Part shown: piece after piece, positions 8,723 through 15,649 of the stretch
Numbering within the stretch: the first letter of the stretch is position 1
Layout: every line of letters starts with the position of its first letter
Source: Desulfobacterales bacterium
GTDB lineage: Bacteria; Desulfobacterota; Desulfobacteria; Desulfobacterales; Desulfobacteraceae
Reading direction: 5' to 3'
Assembly (NCBI GenBank): GCA_022361535.1
Contig: JAKSAU010000026.1
Coordinates: 1-25,598, forward strand
Length of the DNA stretch: 25,598 nt
The notes under the pieces: model-generated
Told to the model about the DNA's origin: nothing
Seen by the model: the letters and a program-made list of their open reading frames with translations, nothing else
Databases searched by the model: none
Program-made: the position numbers and the translations under genes

Positions 8723-9733
8723 TTATTCCATATCATCAGGGTTGGTTTGGGTGTCTTTGTAATCAGTAATATCAAGCATGGCTTCACCTTTACGTTTTTC
8801 CCAGGCACCGGTTTGTTGTGTACCGTCATCGTATATTTTTGTGATCCGGACTTTGTAAGCGGTATCCAGGTCCTTTGCCAGTTTAAATGCAATCCGGGAT
8901 CTATAGGCACTGTCCTGGCGAAATGTAATGGTTTCGACCAAAGGGCTTCCTAAGGTGGGGATAGCCACTTCCACGATTTTCGAGTACAGGGTTTCATCCA
9001 GATTCTCGATGAAATCAAAACAGAAAATATCAATACCGGTATATCCTTTTACCATGCGCCCACCAAGGTCTGTACGCGAGAACAGCTCCGGATGGGCCTT
9101 CATATCAAGTGTAATGGGCAGGGTGACGGCGGATATCGTAGAGATTTCTTCCCACTCATCGTCTTTGTTTTGGTGCACTCCTGAAAGGTTTTCGGCCAAC
9201 TCTACGGAAACTTGTGTCTGACCTGCTTCAACGGCTTTCCACAGGATTTCGCCCATGGTTTCGTCTAAAGAAAGAGCAATCTGTTTTCCAGACCAGCGGC
9301 TGGGTTGGGACCAGTTGAGTTCATGGTCTGAAAAGAGAATCCGGCCCTGGGTTTGGGATACGGGTATGCTCCGAAGCTTGGGATATTTTATACGATAATC
9401 CTTTTTCAGCCTGGATTTTATCTGTTTAAGTGCTTTTTTGTCCCTCTCACGCGTAATGCCGATGTTCAATACACCCCTGACCCTGAATTCGCCGGAATCC
9501 CCGGTGCCTTTTCTGCCATGATAGCGGAAAATATCCAGGGACACACTTGGGGTGCCGTTTTCATCCTTAGCCAATACAGGCGGTGCCGGTGCCGGATAAA
9601 ACACATCCTTTTTTTTGTGGTCCCTGTATACCCTGGTTCCGTTGATATCTGTATAATCACTGAGATTCGCAGATGCCCAGCTATTTGTTTGACATACAGC
9701 AATGAGGATAAAAACGGATAAAAGGCGAATCAC
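8723..9733 (-). CDS. OrfC: exported divergent single-module YYLP-family protein
   Basis: The best start is a GTG at 9731-9733, giving 336 residues, because the following sequence is a proper signal peptide (VIRLLSVFILIAVCQTNSWA). This GTG overlaps the stop of OrfB as GTGA, and a purine-rich GGAAGGGGAAA precedes it. The frame stays open upstream to 9814, but that extension is hydrophilic and lies inside OrfB. The mature protein has the N-module only, in divergent form: VFYPAP at 44-49, PPVLAKDENGTPSVSL, a basic helix (about 90-105), and GEILWKAVEAGQTQVSVEL corresponding to the GATLLWES..PT.DVSV segment of OrfE. It lacks the DP.F..RE C-module. The remainder is beta-rich and the acidic C-terminus ends DDME. 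Tight coupling to OrfB implies matched amounts of the two. Function is unknown. Confidence 0.88.
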   Translation of the reverse strand: MIRLLSVFILIAVCQTNSWASANLSDYTDINGTRVYRDHKKKDVFYPAPAPPVLAKDENGTPSVSLDIFRYHGRKGTGDSGEFRVRGVLNIGITRERDKKALKQIKSRLKKDYRIKYPKLRSIPVSQTQGRILFSDHELNWSQPSRWSGKQIALSLDETMGEILWKAVEAGQTQVSVELAENLSGVHQNKDDEWEEISTISAVTLPITLDMKAHPELFSRTDLGGRMVKGYTGIDIFCFDFIENLDETLYSKIVEVAIPTLGSPLVETITFRQDSAYRSRIAFKLAKDLDTAYKVRITKIYDDGTQQTGAWEKRKGEAMLDITDYKDTQTNPDDME

Positions 9734-11211
9734 TGAATTTCCCCTTCCGGCTCCAGCATCGGTTCGATCTGCCTGGCACCGAAAAATGCGCTCAGGCTCT
9801 TTGCATCCTGCCATACATCCTGTGCTACGCTGGTCCCGTCGTTGGTAATAAGTTTTAACCGGTACCTGAAAAGCAATGGTTGACCGCTTTTTTTCTGGGG
9901 AGGGAATATGCCGATGGTCTGGTTTATGTTTTTATCCTCGGTAAGTTCAGCCTCGCGAATGGCCACGGCCCCGGGTTCTGCACTAAAATAAGGGCTTTGG
10001 ACCTGGATGATAATTTTATACAGGTCAAAATCTTCGAATACGGCAGGTATGGCTTCCAGTTTGATCTGGCTGGCAGCAGCAGCTCCGACGCCCTTTCTAA
10101 CTTCCCTGTCGATTTTTGTTATGCAGTCTGTACATCTGGCATCCATGGATGAGCCCATCCACGATACCATAACCTGTGAACCGAATAATTTGGAAACCGG
10201 CGGCAGTTTAAATGATTTTTGCTGTCCGGGTTTGAGCGTGACAGGTTTTAGTTTTTTGGAAATGCGTTTTAGGTTGCCCCCGGAAATCGTATACCCGTTG
10301 ATATCTGTCAGTTCCATGGGGAAGGCTGTCGTGTTTTTTATAAATCCGGTTGGCCTTCCTTCTGACCACTGGGTAAATCCGTCAAGTGCTTCTCCTGTAA
10401 AATTAAGATATTGGATGTGGATGGGGACAGGCACCTGTGCATCTGCGACCATGACTAAAAGATTTCCGGTAAGGCCTTCCCTTGTCATTTGTGCAAGCAC
10501 CTCTTCGGTTTCATCCTGGTCCAGAAGCAGGACCAGCCGGAAGGATTTTTTAAGGTGGGACGGCAGGGTCAGTGTAATGCGTTCAGGATCCAGAGCGAGC
10601 CCGGCTGCCATGGTCTGGACATCTGCAGTGGCACCGATGCCTGAGATGGATTTTAAAATCAGTTTATCTCCGGCTTTCAGGCCCAACGCCTTTTTTAAAA
10701 TGTTCTTAAGCAAAGCGATATCACCGGGATGATGGGGGGCGGCAAGTTCTGCCGTAAGCATGACCGAAGGGGCGCCTTCCTCCTTCAGGTGGTTGTACTG
10801 GACGTTCAGGCCGTATCCGGTATCCTGTCTGTGGATCAGGCGAAATTCTCTGGGCAGATAATAAAAGACATTACCGGCGGCTTTATCTTGGAAAATCAGG
10901 TGGGGGTCCCACCCGCAGGCCACAGAAAGGTCTGTCAGCAGGGCTTCATCTTCAATGATGTCAGCCAAATCAATGGCAGCCGTTGGGTTCGGTCCCTCAG
11001 GCTTAACCGGCGTTTCCGGTTTGATTGGCCGCAGTTTTAAGTTTAGCTTTGGCGCCTGCTTGATCATCACGGTTGTCACCGGTTTAAATGACTTAAGCTG
11101 TTGTGGTTTTGCCATCTGAAGGGTTTTAAATTGAGTATTGGTATCTGCTGAAAAACACGGGTTAGAAAAAAGAAATACAGCGGAAAATACCATTAAAACA
11201 AAGCGGTTCAT
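9730..11211 (-). CDS. OrfB: exported YYLP-family protein with C-terminal CxxC
   Basis: This is a 493-residue exported protein of unknown function. The start at 11209-11211 is chosen because AAGGAGGT lies 7 bp upstream and a signal peptide follows at once (MNRFVLMVFSAVFLF, cleavage near FSA); the open frame extends 13 codons further without need. The mature N-terminus is a basic, proline-rich stretch (about 30-75) resembling the start of mature OrfF. FYYLPREFRLI lies at 116-126, followed by a beta-helix-beta module like the N-module of its neighbours, then a long beta-rich C-terminal half. That half contains DARCTDCITKID, the only CxxC among the six operon products. A disulfide or metal site is possible. 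The stop overlaps the GTG of OrfC. No DP.F..RE module was found. Confidence 0.9.
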   Translation of the reverse strand: MNRFVLMVFSAVFLFSNPCFSADTNTQFKTLQMAKPQQLKSFKPVTTVMIKQAPKLNLKLRPIKPETPVKPEGPNPTAAIDLADIIEDEALLTDLSVACGWDPHLIFQDKAAGNVFYYLPREFRLIHRQDTGYGLNVQYNHLKEEGAPSVMLTAELAAPHHPGDIALLKNILKKALGLKAGDKLILKSISGIGATADVQTMAAGLALDPERITLTLPSHLKKSFRLVLLLDQDETEEVLAQMTREGLTGNLLVMVADAQVPVPIHIQYLNFTGEALDGFTQWSEGRPTGFIKNTTAFPMELTDINGYTISGGNLKRISKKLKPVTLKPGQQKSFKLPPVSKLFGSQVMVSWMGSSMDARCTDCITKIDREVRKGVGAAAASQIKLEAIPAVFEDFDLYKIIIQVQSPYFSAEPGAVAIREAELTEDKNINQTIGIFPPQKKSGQPLLFRYRLKLITNDGTSVAQDVWQDAKSLSAFFGARQIEPMLEPEGEIQ

Positions 11212-11273
11212 TACAGACCTCCTTGGAATTGGCTTTTGGTGGCTGTCCATTTTTAAAATGGGTAGGATTTGAA

Positions 11274-12578
11274 TTATTTATCCAACCGGGGTTTTACCCA
11301 CACCGCCCAATCCTGGTCGCTGGTGTTGCCTGCGATAACCTGAAGGACGATCTGTACCTTTTTTCCGGACCATTGTGCTAGGTTGGCTTCCAGGTGGGCA
11401 TATTTGTTCACACGTACCCGTTTGCTGATTGCGCGGTGATATTTGCTGCCCTCTTTGATGTGAACCTGGAATACCACTCCATCTGAACGGGTAGCTCCTT
11501 TTAAGAACCCTACAACAGCTTTGAACTTCAAATCTTTCCCAAGGACCATAGGCGGGTAATGGCCTTGTATCCAACCATTGGTTTTCCATTGAGGATGGGT
11601 CTGAAGAAGGCTCATGGCTGCGTTGCCAGTGCTTAAGGCGGCTTTGGGGACCTGGCGGACAAACCCCCTGGGATCGTCCATGCGTCCCTGAAAGGGTAGA
11701 GATCCGCTGCTGCTGCGCCATTGGGCATGTTTGGCATTGGAATAAAAATTGTAACTTTGTACAACGGATTGGATCTGTGGGGTAACTACAGTCATTGGTT
11801 TGGCCTGGCTGCTTGCCTGGGGGGCCTGCTGGGTGGTCGAGGCCTGCCCTGTTGCTGCGGCAGCTGCTACCGGTGTGTGGGGTTTGAGAACCGTCCCCGG
11901 TTTTACAAACCCCGGGCCAGGAGAAACAGAAGCGGTTCCAGTGTCTTGGGTTTCTTCGTCTTCTGCAAGCTCAACACTGTCGTCTTCCGCTGCTGCCATG
12001 GATTCCTGATCAGGTTCATCAGAATCTGTCCATAGTTTAGGCAGATCGTAAATAATTTCACCAAAAGGTCTGTCCGGGTTGGTTCCACGTACAAGGAAAA
12101 GCCGGATCTGATCTGATTGGACTTCTGAAGGTGTGGTGCCCCACCCGTCATCATCAGTTTCGGTTTTACCGATGGTCAGCCTTGCCTTTCCGCGGCTGCC
12201 GCTGATGGATGACAATGTGTTCTTGAACCCGTCAAGCTTTTCTCCAAAATACCTGACTTCTCCCTGGACATAAACATTGTCGCTGCGTTTGACATTATCA
12301 TAAGTTACTTCCAAAACGATTTTGTTCCCACGGCGATCCAGCAGTTTTACATCACCGAGTTTGCCTTTATAATTGCCGATGAAATCGTCTATGCTTTCTT
12401 GGAGAATTCCCATTAATCCTTTCATGAAATCATCGGAAAGGCCTGAGCCTGAAGATGATGAGCCGGAAGAGGACTCGCCCGGATTGATATCGGCCCCGCT
12501 TTCAGCCATGACAGATGGTGTGATTAGAAAACTAAATGCAATCACCAGAAAAAGGAAAAGTGATTGATAGAACTTCAT
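11274..12578 (-). CDS. OrfA: exported protein with C-terminal carbohydrate-binding-like jelly roll
   Basis: First gene of the operon, 434 residues. The signal peptide is 1 to about 25 (ending PSVMA), followed by a Ser/Gly linker (GESSSGSSSSGSG). A globular domain at about 48-190 starts with an amphipathic helix (FMKGLMGILQESIDDFIGNY) and continues as beta strands. An acidic then Pro/Ala/Gln-rich linker (about 190-275) follows, then a C-terminal domain (about 275-434). That domain reads like an NPCBM-type jelly roll: SDGVVFQVHI, ANLAQWSGKKVQIVLQV, then AGNTSDQDWAVWVKPRL. This resemblance was recognised by eye and was not tested. It lacks the YYLP motif of the other five. A polysaccharide- or surface-binding role is an inference. 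AGGAGG lies 6 bp before the ATG, and the sigma-70 promoter at 12651-12679 is about 70 bp upstream. Confidence 0.88.
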   Translation of the reverse strand: MKFYQSLFLFLVIAFSFLITPSVMAESGADINPGESSSGSSSSGSGLSDDFMKGLMGILQESIDDFIGNYKGKLGDVKLLDRRGNKIVLEVTYDNVKRSDNVYVQGEVRYFGEKLDGFKNTLSSISGSRGKARLTIGKTETDDDGWGTTPSEVQSDQIRLFLVRGTNPDRPFGEIIYDLPKLWTDSDEPDQESMAAAEDDSVELAEDEETQDTGTASVSPGPGFVKPGTVLKPHTPVAAAAATGQASTTQQAPQASSQAKPMTVVTPQIQSVVQSYNFYSNAKHAQWRSSSGSLPFQGRMDDPRGFVRQVPKAALSTGNAAMSLLQTHPQWKTNGWIQGHYPPMVLGKDLKFKAVVGFLKGATRSDGVVFQVHIKEGSKYHRAISKRVRVNKYAHLEANLAQWSGKKVQIVLQVIAGNTSDQDWAVWVKPRLDK

Positions 12579-12650
12579 GGATTCCTCCTGTAACCTAAAA
12601 TGAAAACAGCGGTGTTAATTGATCGCACCAGCCCTGATATAGATGGCGAC

Positions 12651-12679
12651 ACTATATAAAGACCGATAAAGACTGTCAA
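12651..12679 (-). promoter_or_regulatory. near-consensus sigma-70 promoter of the OrfA-F operon
   Basis: On the minus strand TTGACA (complement of 12674-12679) and TATAGT (complement of 12651-12656) are separated by exactly 17 bp. Initiation near 12644 would give a leader of about 66 nt before OrfA. The spacer consists of a direct repeat, GTCTTTAT-CG-GTCTTTAT, whose second copy runs into the -10; it could be a repressor site. This is the strongest promoter seen in the window. Confidence 0.85.
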
Positions 12680-12980
12680 TGATTTGTCCTATTTATAACA
12701 AGTCTCAAAATAAATATCCGATTGGCCCTGGTGAACGAGGGTATCCCATATAAAAAATAACGAGCCTAAGCGCTCAAACAAGCAATACCTTCTTTTGAGG
12801 ATACTGCCGATAATTAATCTAACCGCGTTATAAGGAATATATTTTTGAGAATCCCTATAGATCTATACGTATGGGAAATATACCGACTTTTTTTATCTGC
12901 CTCTGGTATCTTGGAAAAAAAACAGGTATTAAGTAGGTTTTAATCTTAAACTATTCCATTTGGATCCGGAGGAAGGAAAA
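12680..12980. other. intergenic region upstream of asd with two adjacent palindromes
   Basis: This AT-rich stretch lies between the OrfA-F promoter and asd. It contains a 12-bp perfect palindrome TATAGATCTATA (12856-12867), overlapped by an 8-bp palindrome ATACGTAT (12865-12872); together they are a possible operator. I found no convincing sigma-70 promoter for asd: TTGGAA at 12912 with TAGGTT after 17 bp is the best but weak. I saw no lysine-riboswitch core and no convincing small ORF. GGAGGAAGG at 12968-12976 is the asd ribosome binding site. Confidence 0.5.
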
Positions 12981-14087
12981 ATGAAAAAAGTAGGAATGGT
13001 CGGCTGGCGGGGCATGGTTGGATCTGTGCTCATGGAAAGAATGATGGCGGAAAATGATTTTGATAAGTTTACCCCGGTCTTCTTTACCACCTCCCAGGCC
13101 GGTCAAAAGGCGCCGGATGTGGGTAAAGATGTACCGGCCCTCATCGATGCCCACGATATCGATACTCTCATGGAAATGGATATTGTGCTTTCCTGCCAGG
13201 GCGGATCCTATACTGAAGCAGTCAGACCCCAGCTGGAAGAACGGGACTGGAAAGGATATTGGATTGATGCTGCGTCCACATTGAGAATGGATGACCAGAG
13301 CATTATTGTACTGGATCCGGTCAACCTGTCAGTGATTGAGGACGGTCTGGCCAGGGGGATTAAAAATTTCATCGGTGGTAATTGTACAGTATCCCTAATG
13401 CTTATGGCCTTGGGTGGCTTGTTTGAAAATGACTGGGTTGAGTGGATGACCTCCATGACCTACCAAGCAGCATCAGGTGCCGGTGCCAAAAACATGAAAG
13501 AGCTGGTGTCCCAAATGCGTACTATCGGCGACCAGGCAGCACCTATTCTGGATGATCCTGCTGCAGCTATCCTGGATCTGGACAGAAAAGTAACTGACAC
13601 AATCCGGTCAGATGGTTTCCCTGTTGACAATTGGGCTGTACCCCTTGGTGCCAGCCTGATCCCCTGGATTGACCGGGCCATGGACAATGGTCAGACCCGG
13701 GAAGAATGGAAAGGGTATGTGGAAACCAATAAGATTTTAGGCCGCTCAGATAATCCTATTCCCATAGACGGCCAGTGTATCCGTATCGGAGCAATGCGCT
13801 GCCATTCCCAGGCATTTACCATTAAATTGAAACAGGATGTGCCTTTGGATGATATCAACAGTGCACTGGCTGGTAATAACGACTGGGTAAAAGTGGTACC
13901 AAATACCAAAGAGGATTCAATAAAGGATCTTACCCCGGCAGCCGCGACCGGTACATTGACTGTGCCCATAGGCCGGATCCGGAAAATGAATTTAGGCGAT
14001 GATTTCCTTACTGCGTTCTCTGTTGGTGATCAGCTACTATGGGGGGCTGCAGAGCCTCTGCGCCGTATTTTGAAAATTATTCTTTAG
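12981..14087 (+). CDS. asd: aspartate-semialdehyde dehydrogenase
   Basis: This cytoplasmic enzyme reduces L-4-aspartyl phosphate to L-aspartate 4-semialdehyde with NADPH, the branch point to lysine/diaminopimelate, threonine and methionine. The 368-residue protein is of the proteobacterial (E. coli-like) type, whose usual length is about 367. The N-terminal nucleotide-binding motif is [14 protein letters not shown]. The active-site Cys is C135 in [11 protein letters not shown], and the catalytic His is H275 in RCHSQAF. The conserved tail [15 protein letters not shown] is present. The ATG at 12981 is preferred over the one at 12960 because GGAGGAAGG sits just before it and the protein then starts [11 protein letters not shown] as in homologs. 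It stands alone, divergent from the OrfA-F operon, and ends at a strong terminator. No other amino-acid biosynthesis gene is next to it. Confidence 0.98.
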   Translation: MKKVGMVGWRGMVGSVLMERMMAENDFDKFTPVFFTTSQAGQKAPDVGKDVPALIDAHDIDTLMEMDIVLSCQGGSYTEAVRPQLEERDWKGYWIDAASTLRMDDQSIIVLDPVNLSVIEDGLARGIKNFIGGNCTVSLMLMALGGLFENDWVEWMTSMTYQAASGAGAKNMKELVSQMRTIGDQAAPILDDPAAAILDLDRKVTDTIRSDGFPVDNWAVPLGASLIPWIDRAMDNGQTREEWKGYVETNKILGRSDNPIPIDGQCIRIGAMRCHSQAFTIKLKQDVPLDDINSALAGNNDWVKVVPNTKEDSIKDLTPAAATGTLTVPIGRIRKMNLGDDFLTAFSVGDQLLWGAAEPLRRILKIIL

Positions 14088-14108
14088 CACAAACCAAGAC
14101 GACGACAG

Positions 14109-14150
14109 ATCCCCCTGACCGTTTCTATTCGGTCAGGGGGATTTTTTGTT
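14109..14150 (+). terminator. intrinsic terminator of asd
   Basis: Perfect 13-bp stem (14109-14121 with 14130-14142, core CCCCCTGACCG), an 8-nt loop and then ATTTTTTGTTTT. It begins 21 bp after the asd stop and ends at the stop codon of the convergent minus-strand gene. Confidence 0.96.
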
Positions 14151-14648
14151 TTAAGATTTAGATTTACGGTTTTTAATATATACGCCTGCGCAAATATTGA
14201 ATATGAGACTGATGCCCAGGCAGGCATATACAAGTTTTGAAAACGCCGACTTGTCTTGACTCTGCTCTGAACGGAAGCTCAATTCGGATGTTTGACTCTT
14301 TTCGGCACCTAACCCGACTTCAAATGTTCTTTGAGCTTTATGGCCTAACCCGTCAGTTGTCTCAATTCGCCAGAGTCCTGCTTCTTCAGGGAAAAATGAA
14401 AATCGTCCCTTTCGATCTGTTCTACCATTTTGGTATTCTATATTTATATCCCTTGGGCTGAATACAAGGGTTTCGGCATACCTGACCGGTGTCCCGTCTG
14501 AATAGTGGCATGCAATCGTGATTGCCTTGTCGTTTTCTAACACAAGATATCCAATACCATGGGCAGATACGCCTGAGACGGTCCATATCAGAACCATGGA
14601 AATAACTACAAGGACCTGTCTTGAGGCTACAACAGGTATTGAACGCAT
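14151..14648 (-). CDS. NikL-like membrane-anchored periplasmic protein
   Basis: This 165-residue protein has an N-terminal signal (to A29), a periplasmic beta-sandwich-like domain (about 30-110, with RTDRKGRFSFFPEEAGLWRI typical of carboxypeptidase-regulatory-like folds), a charged linker, and one C-terminal membrane helix (about 137-157) followed by a basic KNRKSKS tail. Cleavage after GVSA would make His30 the first mature residue. This shape matches the NikL-type accessory proteins found with nickel/cobalt ECF transporters in Deltaproteobacteria, but no NikM, NikQ or NikO gene is in the window, so the nickel role is an inference. The ATG directly abuts the stop of the DUF4198 gene (TAGATG), and GGAG lies 8 bp before it, pointing to coupled translation. 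Confidence 0.72.
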   Translation of the reverse strand: MRSIPVVASRQVLVVISMVLIWTVSGVSAHGIGYLVLENDKAITIACHYSDGTPVRYAETLVFSPRDINIEYQNGRTDRKGRFSFFPEEAGLWRIETTDGLGHKAQRTFEVGLGAEKSQTSELSFRSEQSQDKSAFSKLVYACLGISLIFNICAGVYIKNRKSKS

Positions 14649-15419
14649 CTAATTGACTCCAAATACCAGAACAGCCCGTAGGATATGAGCGTCATATTCT
14701 TCAGTTGGCTTATCAATTTTGTGCTGGACGCGAACCATCCACGTGCCCGGTTGTGTCACCTTAACTGTAGCAATACCATTTTCACCGCATTGGCTGAAAT
14801 ATGCATAAGTATTGTTTAAGGGGCTGAACCCGTCATAAGTGGCATAGACATCGGTGGAGAGTGGCTGGCCATTTAAAAGAATTTTGAAGTCAAGGGCATC
14901 CCCGGCAGACGCCTTGGCCGGGTTCGATACGGGAACAATTTCCAAAGCATGACCGATGACCTTGTCATATCCCTTATCCTCTTTTCCAACGCGCACAAGG
15001 GCTTTACAAAACTTTTCATATTTGCCGCTGCTGATAACACCTTTGCAGTCATTTTTGGGCGCCTGTTTCCATCCTTTTGTCGTCTGGGTCCATACCATTC
15101 CTTTCCGATGGCCTGCAAGTATAGTTGTTCCCTTGTGGCCGGCAGTTGTTGCAACACCATCCAGGGTGAGTGTTGTTTTGTTTTCTTTTAAATCAATGTT
15201 TTCTAGTGAATTACCATTGATGGACGAAATTTTGACATTATCTATTGGTTCTATCTCTTCACTAACCATGAATGCATGAGCAGACAATACACTTAAAGGC
15301 AGTTTTTGCCCAATATCTGCGGTCAACCGGGATGGTTTGATGATAAATTCATGTGCGTAACTATTTGAAACTATAATACACAAAGCCAGGGTGAATACAA
15401 AAAACAATTGTTTTTTCAT
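14649..15419 (-). CDS. DUF4198 / NikK-like periplasmic protein
   Basis: This 256-residue exported protein resembles the DUF4198 family, members of which (NikK) accompany nickel transporters. The start at 15417-15419 is chosen because AAGGAAA is placed just upstream and the signal peptide MKKQLFFVFTLALC follows; the open frame runs 16 codons further upstream through the hairpin region. Cleavage after SNSYA (A22) would expose His23 as the mature N-terminus, followed by EFIIKPSRL, a usual DUF4198 opening. A later segment (AGDALDFKILLNGQPL, then GTWMVRVQHK) is the family's beta-sandwich end. Three cysteines are present. It is the first gene of a two-gene operon with the NikL-like protein. The mRNA leader carries a terminator-like hairpin (15454-15508), so premature termination may regulate it. 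Confidence 0.8.
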   Translation of the reverse strand: MKKQLFFVFTLALCIIVSNSYAHEFIIKPSRLTADIGQKLPLSVLSAHAFMVSEEIEPIDNVKISSINGNSLENIDLKENKTTLTLDGVATTAGHKGTTILAGHRKGMVWTQTTKGWKQAPKNDCKGVISSGKYEKFCKALVRVGKEDKGYDKVIGHALEIVPVSNPAKASAGDALDFKILLNGQPLSTDVYATYDGFSPLNNTYAYFSQCGENGIATVKVTQPGTWMVRVQHKIDKPTEEYDAHILRAVLVFGVN

Positions 15420-15453
15420 GCTTTTTCCTTTTGACGTAGTAGATTGAAAATAA

Positions 15454-15508
15454 AAAAGCCACGACATTTTTAATCCTGTATTAAGGAGTAAAAACCTTCG
15501 TGGCTTTT
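15454..15508 (-). terminator. large terminator-like hairpin in the DUF4198 leader (candidate attenuator)
   Basis: The outer arms 15454-15464 and 15498-15508 pair perfectly over 11 bp (AAAAGCCACGA type). The inner arms 15467-15477 and 15484-15494 pair 10 of 11 with a 6-nt loop, and a 2x3 internal loop lies between the two stems. On the minus strand the hairpin is followed by TTTTTTATTTT, so it is a good intrinsic terminator. It lies 35 bp before the DUF4198 start and downstream of that operon's promoter, so it may act as an attenuator. It could also stop read-through from the SLC13 gene that ends at 15650. Confidence 0.8.
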
Positions 15509-15536
15509 GATGATAATTATAATTTTTTTGAACAAC

Positions 15537-15552
15537 ATCGCCTTCTGGCGAT
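15537..15552 (-). promoter_or_regulatory. 5' leader hairpin of the DUF4198 operon
   Basis: A perfect 6-bp stem ATCGCC/GGCGAT with a 4-nt loop (AGAA in the minus-strand RNA) lies at the very start of the predicted transcript. It has no T-tract on the minus strand, so it is not a terminator for this operon. On the plus strand it is followed by ATTTTTT and could stop antisense transcription. It may stabilise the leader or be part of a sensing structure. Confidence 0.45.
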
Positions 15553-15563
15553 ATTTTTTGGAG

Positions 15564-15592
15564 TAATTACAGGACAGGGGGATACAAGTCAA
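15564..15592 (-). promoter_or_regulatory. sigma-70 promoter of the DUF4198/NikL-like operon
   Basis: On the minus strand TTGACT (complement of 15587-15592), a 17-bp spacer and TAATTA (15564-15569) form a good sigma-70 match. Transcription would begin near 15557 and give a leader of about 138 nt containing the two hairpins at 15537-15552 and 15454-15508. Confidence 0.65.
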
Positions 15593-15649
15593 GAGAAAAA
15601 TAACAGATTTTTATTCAATCATAGAAAATTGGAAAATTAATCAGCTTGC

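Noticed and set aside
9734..9814. Longer N-terminus for OrfC, starting inside OrfB.
   Set aside because: The extra 27 residues are hydrophilic and would bury the signal peptide that starts at the GTG overlapping the OrfB stop.
12680..12980. Lysine riboswitch upstream of asd.
   Set aside because: None of the conserved core segments of that class could be found in the leader.
15420..15467. Longer N-terminus for the DUF4198 protein (16 extra codons).
   Set aside because: The extension would run through the terminator-like hairpin, lacks a ribosome binding site and would displace the clear signal peptide starting MKKQLFF.
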